Below are positions 32,108 through 37,681 of a stretch of DNA of 37,681 nt, piece by piece. The translations under genes and the position numbers were made by a program. Source of the DNA: Clostridiales bacterium (GTDB taxonomy: Bacteria > Bacillota > Clostridia > Oscillospirales > Oscillospiraceae); contig DYBS01000001.1 of the NCBI GenBank assembly GCA_019418525.1, forward strand, positions 1 through 37,681, written 5' to 3'. The notes beneath the pieces were generated by a model. The model saw only the letters and a list, made by a program, of their open reading frames with translations, did no database searches and was not told where the DNA came from. Each line of letters starts with the position of its first letter. Position 1 is the first letter of the stretch.

Positions 32108-33421
32108 TCAGGTTTGCGTGGGTTTTTTCTGACGGAAGGGGGGCGGCAGGTAGGCATCGGGGCCGTCCGGCCCGGCCACGTCCCGCATCCGCTCCCGCAC
32201 CTTGAAGATGCAGTCGTCCGCCTTGGCCCGGCCCTGCACCACGTCCTCGGCGAAGGCGTGGCAGTTGGGTGCACCGCAGGACCCGCAGTGCAGCCCGGGG
32301 AGGGACTCCTCAAAGGCCTCGATGCGCAGGTGCTTGGCCATGGCCTCCGCCCGGTCCGGGTCCAGCCGGAAGGCGGGGCTGTACTGGGGCATGCGGGAGA
32401 AGGTGGTGATCTCCCGGTCCAGCTCCTCCGGTTCCGCCGGCCAGGTAAAGGCGGGTAGCTCCTCCATCAGGCGCTGGATGCGCATTTTGGCGATGTAGGG
32501 ATTTTCCACGGTCATGCAGCCCCCCACACAGCCCTGGGTGCAGGCGGAGAGCTCGATGAAGTCCACCTCGGGCTGACGGCCATCCTCGATCTCCTCCAGC
32601 ATTTGGATGCAGTTCTCGATACCGTCCACCGCCACATAACGCTGGGCTTGGCGGCTGCGAGACTCGCCGCCGGCCATGGCCACCCCCATGCCCATCTTGC
32701 CGGAGGCCATCAGAGGCAGCGGGTCCTTCAGCTCCTCCATGGGCCGCAGCAAGCGCAAGTACAGATCCTGGATGGAAAAGGCACCGTCCAGCACCGGCGC
32801 GTCCAGCCCCTCGGGGGAGTGGGCGGCGGTGACCTTGGCGGGACAGGGCACGATGGCAAAGACCCCAATCTTCTCCGGCGGGAGCCCTGTGTCGGCACAG
32901 GCCTCCTTCCGGGCCAGCGTGGCGGCCAGCTCCATGGGCATCACCAGCGGGTCCAGATGCTCGATGAGATTGGGGAAACGGATGCGGATCAGGCGCAGAA
33001 TACTGGGGCACTGGGGTGAGATGAGGGGCATGGCCCGGCGGGGAGAGTGCCGCTCCCGCTGGCTCACATACTCTGCCAGGATCTCGGCGGCCTTGGCGGA
33101 CTCAAAGACCTTGTGGAAGCCCACCTTCAAAAGCCCGTTCAGAATGAGATCGACGTTGCCCAGATTGTGGAACTGGCCGTAGAGCGCGGGCTCAGGGACG
33201 GCCACACAGTAGGTATACTGCTTGAGCTGGTCCAGGCTGTCGCTGACCGGCTTGATGGCACGGTGGGGACAGACCTGGATGCACCGCCCGCAGTCGATGC
33301 AGCGGTCGGCCAGGATCAGAGCTTTGCCACGGCGGACTCGGATGGCCTCGGTGGGACAAGTTTTGATGCAGGTCGTGCAGCCCCGGCAGCGTTTATAATC
33401 CAGGACAACAGAGTGCTCCAT
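32108..33421 (-). CDS. [FeFe]-hydrogenase-like iron-sulfur protein, probable sensory type
   Basis: Domains in order over 437 residues: two 4Fe-4S clusters (Cys12/15/18/22 and Cys41/44/47/51); an iron-hydrogenase large-subunit core; and a C-terminal 4Fe-4S domain (Cys379, Cys382, Cys387, Cys404). In the core the H-cluster ligand positions appear kept: Cys138 (S-P-Q-C-P), Cys193 (V-P-C-P-A-K), Cys294 and Cys298 (C-T-Q-G-C). The proton-transfer cysteine before Cys138 is Gln137, and the glutamate of the second motif is alanine. This suits the putative sensory groups of [FeFe]-hydrogenases rather than a fast catalyst. The start at 33421 has GGGAG about 9-10 nt upstream. It follows DRTGG and RsbW-like genes, pointing to redox or hydrogen signalling. 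Confidence 0.82.
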   Translation of the reverse strand: MEHSVVLDYKRCRGCTTCIKTCPTEAIRVRRGKALILADRCIDCGRCIQVCPHRAIKPVSDSLDQLKQYTYCVAVPEPALYGQFHNLGNVDLILNGLLKVGFHKVFESAKAAEILAEYVSQRERHSPRRAMPLISPQCPSILRLIRIRFPNLIEHLDPLVMPMELAATLARKEACADTGLPPEKIGVFAIVPCPAKVTAAHSPEGLDAPVLDGAFSIQDLYLRLLRPMEELKDPLPLMASGKMGMGVAMAGGESRSRQAQRYVAVDGIENCIQMLEEIEDGRQPEVDFIELSACTQGCVGGCMTVENPYIAKMRIQRLMEELPAFTWPAEPEELDREITTFSRMPQYSPAFRLDPDRAEAMAKHLRIEAFEESLPGLHCGSCGAPNCHAFAEDVVQGRAKADDCIFKVRERMRDVAGPDGPDAYLPPPFRQKKPTQT

Positions 33422-33446
33422 GGCAGTATCAACTCCCAATCAGTTC

Positions 33447-33869
33447 TTAGCCGATCTTCAGCTTCATCGTCACGGTGGTGCCCTTGCCCAGCTCGGTGTC
33501 GATGTCCATCTCGTCGGAATAGCGCTTCATGTTGGGCAGACCCATGCCCGCGCCGAAGCCCAGGCTGCGCACCTCGGGACCAGCGGTGGAGTAACCCTCC
33601 TCCATGGCCTTGGGGATGTCCGGGATACCGGGGCCGTGGTCCACCATGCGCAGGATGATCTGGTCCATGCCGATCTCCACCTCGGCCTGGCCGCCGTTGG
33701 CGTGGATGACCATGTTGATCTCACCCTCATACATGCAGATGGAGGCCTTGCGGATCACATCCGAGGGCAGGCCCAGCTTCTTGAGGGTCATCTTCATCTT
33801 GCTGGAGGCCTCACCGGCCTGGATGAAGTCCCCGCCCTCGACGGGATATACCAGTTTGACAGGTTCCAT
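33447..33869 (-). CDS. RsbW/RsbT-like ATP-binding protein (anti-sigma factor type)
   Basis: The 140-residue protein is a single GHKL ATPase domain: N-box E-G-E-I-N-M-V-I-H-A (Glu50, Asn52), G1 box D-H-G-P-G-I at 77-82, and G2 box G-F-G-A-G-M-G-L at 104-111. This fold is used by serine kinases that bind anti-sigma antagonists. No sigma factor, STAS antagonist or SpoIIE phosphatase adjoins it, so its partner is unknown. GGGGG precedes the ATG. It starts 2 nt after the DRTGG gene and 25 nt before the hydrogenase-like gene. Confidence 0.85.
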   Translation of the reverse strand: MEPVKLVYPVEGGDFIQAGEASSKMKMTLKKLGLPSDVIRKASICMYEGEINMVIHANGGQAEVEIGMDQIILRMVDHGPGIPDIPKAMEEGYSTAGPEVRSLGFGAGMGLPNMKRYSDEMDIDTELGKGTTVTMKLKIG

Positions 33870-33871
33870 AG

Positions 33872-34213
33872 TTAATTCCCCCTAAGTCCGTTGCTGTACA
33901 GCAGCCCGCAAGCGGTGTACATCCGTTCCGGCGAGGTCATCACCACGATGCCCCGCTCCGCTGCCATCTGGACGATCTCGTCCCCCGGGTGCTTGCCCCG
34001 CACAAAGACCACACACTTGATGTCGGTCATCTCGGCGGTGCGGATCACCTGGGGATTGACCATCCCGGTGAGCAGCAGGTTCTGGTCATGCACATAGGCT
34101 AGCACGTCGCTGAGAAAATCGCTTCCGCAGCCCGATGCCACTTCCTCCTCCAGACGCTCGGCTCCGGTGAGCACGGTGGCGGACAAGATCCGTTTGACTT
34201 CACACAGTTGCAT
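33872..34213 (-). CDS. DRTGG-domain protein
   Basis: The 113-residue protein is one DRTGG-type domain: an N-terminal helix (C-E-V-K-R-I-L-S-A-T), a middle L-L-L-T-G-M-V-N-P-Q-V-I-R-T-A, and a C-terminal C-V-V-F-V-R-G-K-H-P-G-D-E-I-V-x-M-A-x-x-R-G-I-V-V-M-T-S. Such domains occur beside CBS domains and in phosphotransacetylase-like proteins, where a ligand- or protein-binding role is assumed. Its repeated association with RsbW-like and iron-hydrogenase-like genes in clostridia is known to me only in general terms. GGGGGG precedes the ATG at 34213. It is the first gene of the three-gene operon. Confidence 0.82.
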   Translation of the reverse strand: MQLCEVKRILSATVLTGAERLEEEVASGCGSDFLSDVLAYVHDQNLLLTGMVNPQVIRTAEMTDIKCVVFVRGKHPGDEIVQMAAERGIVVMTSPERMYTACGLLYSNGLRGN

Positions 34214-34275
34214 CGTGAACCCCCCACTACATCCGCTAGGCGGAAAGTAAACTTGCTGTTCCAGAATATAAGGTT

Positions 34276-34305
34276 ATTTTATCATAAGGGCTCCAGGGGT
34301 GTAAA
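34276..34305 (-). promoter_or_regulatory. Probable promoter of the DRTGG-ATPase-hydrogenase operon
   Basis: On the minus strand TTTACA (34305-34300) and TAAAAT (34281-34276) are 18 bp apart, giving a leader of about 56 nt. A CCGC-TAG-GCGG palindrome lies in that leader. The remaining bases up to 34349 show only a weak GC hairpin plus T-run after the helicase stop (34325-34343). Confidence 0.6.
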
Positions 34306-34349
34306 GCAGTTCCTTGCAGGTCGGGGAAAAAAGCCCCGGGGCGAAACGC

Positions 34350-35537
34350 TCAGTGCTGTTCCTCCACCAGCATGAGGCAGCCGTCCTTGTCGTACTTCAG
34401 CCGCTGCACTTCGGCGCCGGTGTTGCGCACGATCTCATCCATGCGGATGCCCTCGGTGATGTTGGCCACGAAGGTGTAGGCCACGCCGTGGCGCTTGGCC
34501 CGGCCGGTGCGGCCGATGCGGTGGGTGTAGTTCTCCAGTTCGTCGGGCACGTCGTAATTGAACACCGCGTCCACATCGTCGATATCCAGGCCCCGAGCGG
34601 CCACATCGGTGGCCACCAGCACCCGCAGCTCGCCCTTTTTGAACTTCTCCAAAGTCTTTTCCCGCACCCGCTGCTGGATGTCGCCGTGGATGGCCTCGCA
34701 GGAGATGCCCCGCATCTTCAGAAGGCCCGCCAGGCGGTCGGTCATGTTCTTGGTGTTGCAGAAAGCGATGGCCCGCTCATACTCCCCGTGGGTGATGAGG
34801 GCGGCGATGGTGTCCAGCTTCTGTTCCCGGCCGTCCAGGTCGATGCGGTACTGCTGGATGTCGGGCTTGGAGTCCTCCACCGGGCGGACGGTGATCTCCA
34901 CGGGGTCACGCTGGTACACCCAGGAGATGTCCATGACCTCCCGGGAGATGGTGGCGGAGAACATGCCCAGGTTCTTGCGGTGCTTGAGCTGGTCCAGGAT
35001 GCGGGTCACGTCCCGGATGAAACCCATGTCCAGCATGCGGTCGGCCTCGTCCAGCACCACCGTCTCCACCTTGTCCAGGCGCACGGTACGCCGCTTCATG
35101 TGGTCCATCAGGCGGCCGGGGGTGGCCACCACGATCTGGGGGTGTTTTTTCAGCTGGGTGATCTGCTTGTTGATGTCCTGGCCGCCGTAGAGGCACACCA
35201 CCCGCACGCCCTCCTTAAAGGCGCACAGGTCCCGCAGCTCGTCCTGGATCTGGATGGCCAGCTCCCGGGTGGGGGCCAGGATGAGCCCCTGCACCTCGCT
35301 GCGCTCCGGGTCAATGTGCTCCACCATGGGGATGCCGAAGGCAAAGGTCTTGCCGGTGCCGGTAGGGGCCTTGGCGATGACGTCTTTCCACTCCATGAAG
35401 TAGGGGATGGACCCGGCCTGCACTGGGGTGGCATCCACATAGCCCTTCTTCTCGATGGCCTTCATCAGCGCATCTGAGAGGCCCAGCTGGTCGTAGCGGG
35501 CCTCGCCGGAGACCTGCTCGCCGTTGATCTCGATCAT
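34350..35537 (-). CDS. DEAD-box ATP-dependent RNA helicase, short form
   Basis: The 395-residue protein unwinds short RNA duplexes, typically in ribosome assembly, mRNA decay or cold adaptation. Motifs seen: P-V-Q (38-40), Walker A A-P-T-G-T-G-K-T (57-64), P-T-R-E-L-A (89-94), T-P-G-R (139-142), D-E-A-D (163-166), S-A-T (194-196), A-R-G-L-D and H-R-I-G-R-T-G-R. It stops soon after the helicase core, with no basic or RNA-binding tail as in CshA or DeaD, so target choice must lie in the core or a partner. AAAGGAACG precedes the ATG at 35537. The gene has its own promoter and a leader of about 140 nt. Confidence 0.93.
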   Translation of the reverse strand: MIEINGEQVSGEARYDQLGLSDALMKAIEKKGYVDATPVQAGSIPYFMEWKDVIAKAPTGTGKTFAFGIPMVEHIDPERSEVQGLILAPTRELAIQIQDELRDLCAFKEGVRVVCLYGGQDINKQITQLKKHPQIVVATPGRLMDHMKRRTVRLDKVETVVLDEADRMLDMGFIRDVTRILDQLKHRKNLGMFSATISREVMDISWVYQRDPVEITVRPVEDSKPDIQQYRIDLDGREQKLDTIAALITHGEYERAIAFCNTKNMTDRLAGLLKMRGISCEAIHGDIQQRVREKTLEKFKKGELRVLVATDVAARGLDIDDVDAVFNYDVPDELENYTHRIGRTGRAKRHGVAYTFVANITEGIRMDEIVRNTGAEVQRLKYDKDGCLMLVEEQH

Positions 35538-35684
35538 AGCGTTCGTTCCTTTCTCTTGTGTGTCCGATTCAAGGCCTCCCTCTATCGGAACACAAGTCCC
35601 GGAACGCCGTTTTTCCCCGGCGCGGCCTCAAATCCCCGGGGGAATCTCCCCCATTTTGACGGATTCCACAGTGTGAATCAGTTT

Positions 35685-35713
35685 ATTTTATCATATAGGC
35701 GGGTATCATGCAA
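35685..35713 (-). promoter_or_regulatory. Sigma-A promoter of the DEAD-box helicase gene
   Basis: On the minus strand TTGCAT (35713-35708) and TAAAAT (35690-35685) are 17 bp apart. The predicted start near 35678 leaves a 140-nt structured leader with a GATTC/GAATC stem (about 35663-35680) and a GC-rich hairpin nearer the gene. Confidence 0.7.
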
Positions 35714-35740
35714 CCAAAGATGCAAGATTTCCGCCGCCCC

Positions 35741-35769
35741 TTGACAGACGGGGGGAGAGCTTTTATCCT
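35741..35769 (+). promoter_or_regulatory. Sigma-A promoter of pfkA
   Basis: TTGACA (35741-35746) and TATCCT (35764-35769) are 17 bp apart; the start near 35776 leaves a 32-nt leader. It is divergent from, and close to, the helicase promoter. Confidence 0.85.
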
Positions 35770-35807
35770 GAGAGGGAAGAATATCACACCTAAGAGGAGG
35801 GTCAAAT

Positions 35808-36884
35808 ATGAAAAAACGAGTGGGTATCCTCACCTCCGGCGGCGACTGCCCGGGGCTCAACGCCACCCTGCGGGGGGTGGCCAAGGCCCTCTACCAGCGC
35901 TTTGGCAGCGACGTGGAGATCGTGGGTATTGCCAATGGCTACTACGGCCTCATCCACGGGGACTGGCGGGTCATGGACCCCAGCGAGTTCTCCGGTATCC
36001 TGACGGTGGGCGGCACCATCCTGGGCACCCGCCGCACCCCCTTCAAGCTGATGCGGGTGGTGGGGGATGACCAGGTGGACAAGGTGGCCGCCATGAAAAA
36101 GCACTATGAGGAGATGAAGCTGGACTGTCTCCTCTGCCTGGGCGGCAACGGCACCCATAAGACCGCCAACCTCCTGTCGGAGGAGGGACTTAACATCATC
36201 GGCCTGCCCAAGACCATCGACAACGACATTTACGGTACCGACGTGACCTTCGGCTTCCACTCGGCGGTGGACATCGCCACCGAGGCCATCGACCGGGTCC
36301 ACACCACCGCCGGCAGCCACAGCCGCTGCATGGTGGTGGAGCTGATGGGCAACAAGGCCGGCTGGCTCACCCTGTACGCCGGCATCGCCGGAGGCGCCGA
36401 CATCATCCTCATCCCGGAGTTCCCCTACACCATCGAGAACGTGTGCGCCGCCATCGAGAAGCGGGCCTCCCACGGCAAGACCTTCTCCATCCTGGCGGTG
36501 GCCGAGGGCGTGTACGACTCCAAGGAGGCCCGGATGAAGAAGAAGGAGCGCATGGCCAAGCGGGCCGAGGAGGGGTACACCACTGCCACCAACCGTATCG
36601 CCCGGCAGATCGAGGAGCTCACCGGCTTCGAGACCCGGGTGTGCGTCCCCGGCCACATGCAGCGGGGCGGCAGCCCCTCCCCCTACGACCGGGTGCTGGC
36701 CACCCAGTTCGGCTCCTACGCCGCCAAGATGGTGGAGGATGAGAACTACGGCATCACCATCGCCATGAAGAACAACCACGTGGGGGAGAACAAGCTCAAG
36801 GACATCGCGGGCAAGAGCCGCTTGGTGCCGGAGGGACACGGCATGCTGGAGGTGGCCCGCCGCATGGGCATCAGCATCGGATAA
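35808..36884 (+). CDS. pfkA: 6-phosphofructokinase, group III/mixed type
   Basis: It phosphorylates fructose-6-phosphate to the bisphosphate in glycolysis. The 358 residues show T-S-G-G-D-C-P-G-L-N (9-18), G-G-T-I-L-G-T-R-R (68-76), G-G-N-G-T-H-K-T (112-119) and P-K-T-I-D-N-D-I from 134. Gly115 stands at the position that is Gly in ATP enzymes and Asp in PPi enzymes, while Lys135 stands at the position that is Gly in classic ATP enzymes and Lys in PPi enzymes. This mix is usual for group III (TIGR02483-like) PFKs; ATP is the likelier donor. AGAGGAGGG precedes the ATG at 35808. It is a single-gene transcript ended by its own terminator. Confidence 0.93.
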   Translation: MKKRVGILTSGGDCPGLNATLRGVAKALYQRFGSDVEIVGIANGYYGLIHGDWRVMDPSEFSGILTVGGTILGTRRTPFKLMRVVGDDQVDKVAAMKKHYEEMKLDCLLCLGGNGTHKTANLLSEEGLNIIGLPKTIDNDIYGTDVTFGFHSAVDIATEAIDRVHTTAGSHSRCMVVELMGNKAGWLTLYAGIAGGADIILIPEFPYTIENVCAAIEKRASHGKTFSILAVAEGVYDSKEARMKKKERMAKRAEEGYTTATNRIARQIEELTGFETRVCVPGHMQRGGSPSPYDRVLATQFGSYAAKMVEDENYGITIAMKNNHVGENKLKDIAGKSRLVPEGHGMLEVARRMGISIG

Positions 36885-36900
36885 GCATACCAAAAGAGGG

Positions 36901-36938
36901 CCCCGCCGCAGAAGAGGTTTCTGCGGCGGGGCTTTTTC
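36901..36938 (+). terminator. Terminator of pfkA
   Basis: A perfect 13-bp stem (36901-36913 with 36919-36931), 5-nt loop, followed by CTTTTTC. It separates pfkA from the XRE gene promoter that starts 10 nt later. Confidence 0.92.
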
Positions 36939-36947
36939 ATTTTTCTA

Positions 36948-36976
36948 TTGACAACTATCCTTGTCAATGCTATTCT
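36948..36976 (+). promoter_or_regulatory. Sigma-A promoter of the XRE regulator operon
   Basis: TTGACA (36948-36953) and TATTCT (36971-36976) are 17 bp apart. The -35 is itself the first half of operator 1, so repressor binding would exclude RNA polymerase. Confidence 0.85.
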
Positions 36977-37021
36977 AATAATGACAAAGATAGTTGTCAA
37001 ATTGACTTAGATTCTTGTCAA
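36948..37021 (+). promoter_or_regulatory. Three related 20-bp operators of the XRE regulator
   Basis: Operator 1 (36948-36967) is TTGACAA-CTATCC-TTGTCAA. Operator 2 (36981-37000) is the same site inverted, 18 of 20 positions matching operator 1 as its reverse complement. Operator 3 (37002-37021) is a weaker copy with TTGAC and TTGTCAA ends. They cover the -35, the transcription start and the edge of the ribosome site. This is the usual layout for tight self-repression by a dimeric XRE protein. Confidence 0.8.
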
Positions 37022-37036
37022 GAAGGAGGGAACGCC

Positions 37037-37249
37037 ATGCCGCTTGGAAACCGACTGAAAGAGCTGCGGGCGGCGAAAGGGCTCAACCAGCAGGCGCTGG
37101 GGGCGCTGGTGGGGGCCTCCCGCCAGACCATCAGCCTCATCGAGCGGGGGGACTACAACCCCTCCATTACACTGGCCCTGCGCATCGCAAAGGTATTTGA
37201 AACACCGGTGGACGAGGTCTTTTATCTCACGGAGGAGGAAGAGCAATGA
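37037..37249 (+). CDS. XRE-family transcriptional regulator
   Basis: The 70-residue protein is a single Cro/C1-type helix-turn-helix: L-G-N-R-L-K-E-L-R-A-A-K-G at 3-15, Q-Q-A-L-G-A-L-V-G-A-S-R-Q-T-I-S-L-I-E-R-G (19-38, recognition helix), Y-N-P-S-I-T-L-A-L-R-I-A, and F-E-T-P-V-D-E-V-F-Y. It closely resembles the short YozG-type regulators of Firmicutes. AAGAAGGAGGG precedes the ATG at 37037. The stop overlaps the start of the next gene (ATGA), a common pairing of a small XRE repressor with a membrane protein. It most likely represses its own operon through the three operators upstream. Confidence 0.93.
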   Translation: MPLGNRLKELRAAKGLNQQALGALVGASRQTISLIERGDYNPSITLALRIAKVFETPVDEVFYLTEEEEQ

Positions 37250-37681
37250 AGAAGGAACAGACCAACCGGGCGGTCTACGCCCGCTTTGCCATCACTGTTC
37301 TGGTATGTGCCGCTCTGGGCGGCGTGGCGGGCTATTTTGCCGCCATGGCGGGAAGCAATCTGATCGAGAGAGCGGCGGAGCTGAACGGGGTACTGGCCGT
37401 ACTTGGACTGTGGTGGTTTGCCCCCGGATATCTGGTGCTGGCCGTCAGCACCGCCTACTACTTCCGGGGCCGGACCCTGCTGCCCCGGGCGGAGGAGGAC
37501 GATGACGCCTTCCGGGAGGCAGACCGGCGGCTGTGTCTGTCCATGATCCTCTCCGGCGTGTCCATGGTGTGGATGTTCATCGCCCTGGGGGTGGGCGGCC
37601 AGGCCATGTTCACCGGAGAGGAAAACCGACTGCTCCTCCTTCTGCTGCTGGTCCAGCTGGTGTGGGTCGTGGCGGTGCAGG
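37246..37681 (+). CDS. Multi-pass membrane protein, partial (DUF3169-like candidate)
   Basis: The frame starts at ATG 37246, overlapping the XRE stop by 4 nt, and runs off the right edge after 145 codons. The visible part has hydrophobic segments at about 13-34, 47-69, 97-117 and 128-145, with a charged loop (R-A-E-E-D-D-D-A-F-R-E-A-D-R-R) between the second and third. GGAGGAGGAAGAGC, inside the XRE gene, is the ribosome site. Position and topology recall the DUF3169 proteins often paired with small XRE regulators, but I cannot confirm the family. The substrate or role is unknown. Confidence 0.75.
   Translation, partial: MKKEQTNRAVYARFAITVLVCAALGGVAGYFAAMAGSNLIERAAELNGVLAVLGLWWFAPGYLVLAVSTAYYFRGRTLLPRAEEDDDAFREADRRLCLSMILSGVSMVWMFIALGVGGQAMFTGEENRLLLLLLLVQLVWVVAVQ

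Noticed and set aside
34325..34343. Terminator after the DEAD-box helicase gene
   Set aside because: A GC-rich GCCCC/GGGGC dyad followed by six T on the minus strand is suggestive, but the loop geometry leaves only about three base pairs, so it is too weak to list.
1..37681. tRNA, rRNA, CRISPR array, insertion sequence or replication origin
   Set aside because: No cloverleaf, spacer-repeat array, transposase gene or DnaA-box cluster was recognised anywhere in the window.

Overview
The window is a gene-dense, GC-rich bacterial chromosome segment. FabK, a split transketolase, strong GGAGG ribosome sites, MarR/DeoR/XRE regulators, pyruvate formate-lyase and a ZTP riboswitch together suggest an anaerobic clostridial Firmicute, probably Oscillospiraceae of the Flavonifractor/Pseudoflavonifractor kind. 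The genus is an inference from gene content and style, not a match I could test.

Region 1 (1-7928, plus) is the distal part of a type II fatty-acid synthesis operon: 'accC-accD-accA-fabH-fabK-fabD-fabG-fabF-fabZ, then a FabT-like MarR regulator and a terminator. Genes overlap or sit within about 40 nt of each other. acpP and accB are not in the visible part.

Region 2 (7929-12650) holds surface functions. There is a small PspC-domain membrane protein, then a spacer with a strong palindromic terminator flanked by short direct repeats, then a 1027-residue SLH-domain surface protein with codon use unlike its neighbours, then a lone phage-tail-like gene on the minus strand.

Region 3 (12650-27230) is a large L-ascorbate-type utilisation locus built from two divergent operons. 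The plus operon is ulaG-ulaC-ulaA-ulaB-ptsH-ptsI, a complete phosphotransferase chain from Enzyme I to the permease plus the lactonase. The minus operon is ulaE, a cytosolic seven-repeat beta-propeller protein of unknown function, a Cof-type phosphatase, a UlaF/AraD epimerase, transketolase N and C subunits and rpe. Beyond a terminator follow a YcxB-like protein, a HAD phosphatase and a DeoR-family regulator (UlaR-like candidate). The 451-bp divergent spacer carries two good sigma-A promoters, each overlapped by a CGTTTTG/CAAAACG element. UlaD, the decarboxylase joining UlaG to UlaE, is absent from the window. The propeller protein is therefore the most interesting unknown here.

Region 4 (27231-30431) is pflA-pflB behind a promoter and a textbook ZTP (pfl motif) riboswitch with a terminator expression platform. 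Purine/one-carbon status, sensed as ZTP, would control formate production.

Region 5 (30432-35740) is on the minus strand. It has a zinc-ribbon, single-TM, propeller-like protein; a three-gene module of a DRTGG protein, an RsbW/RsbT-like ATPase and an [FeFe]-hydrogenase-like protein that keeps the H-cluster cysteines but has lost the proton-transfer cysteine; and a short DEAD-box RNA helicase with a long leader.

Region 6 (35741-37681, plus) is pfkA (ATP-type Gly with PPi-type Lys), then an XRE regulator controlled by three related 20-bp operators and translationally coupled to a membrane protein cut off by the window end.

A recurring feature is terminator-like hairpins placed directly before the ribosome site of the next co-directional gene, with little or no room for a new promoter. 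This suggests that read-through sets expression of downstream genes.
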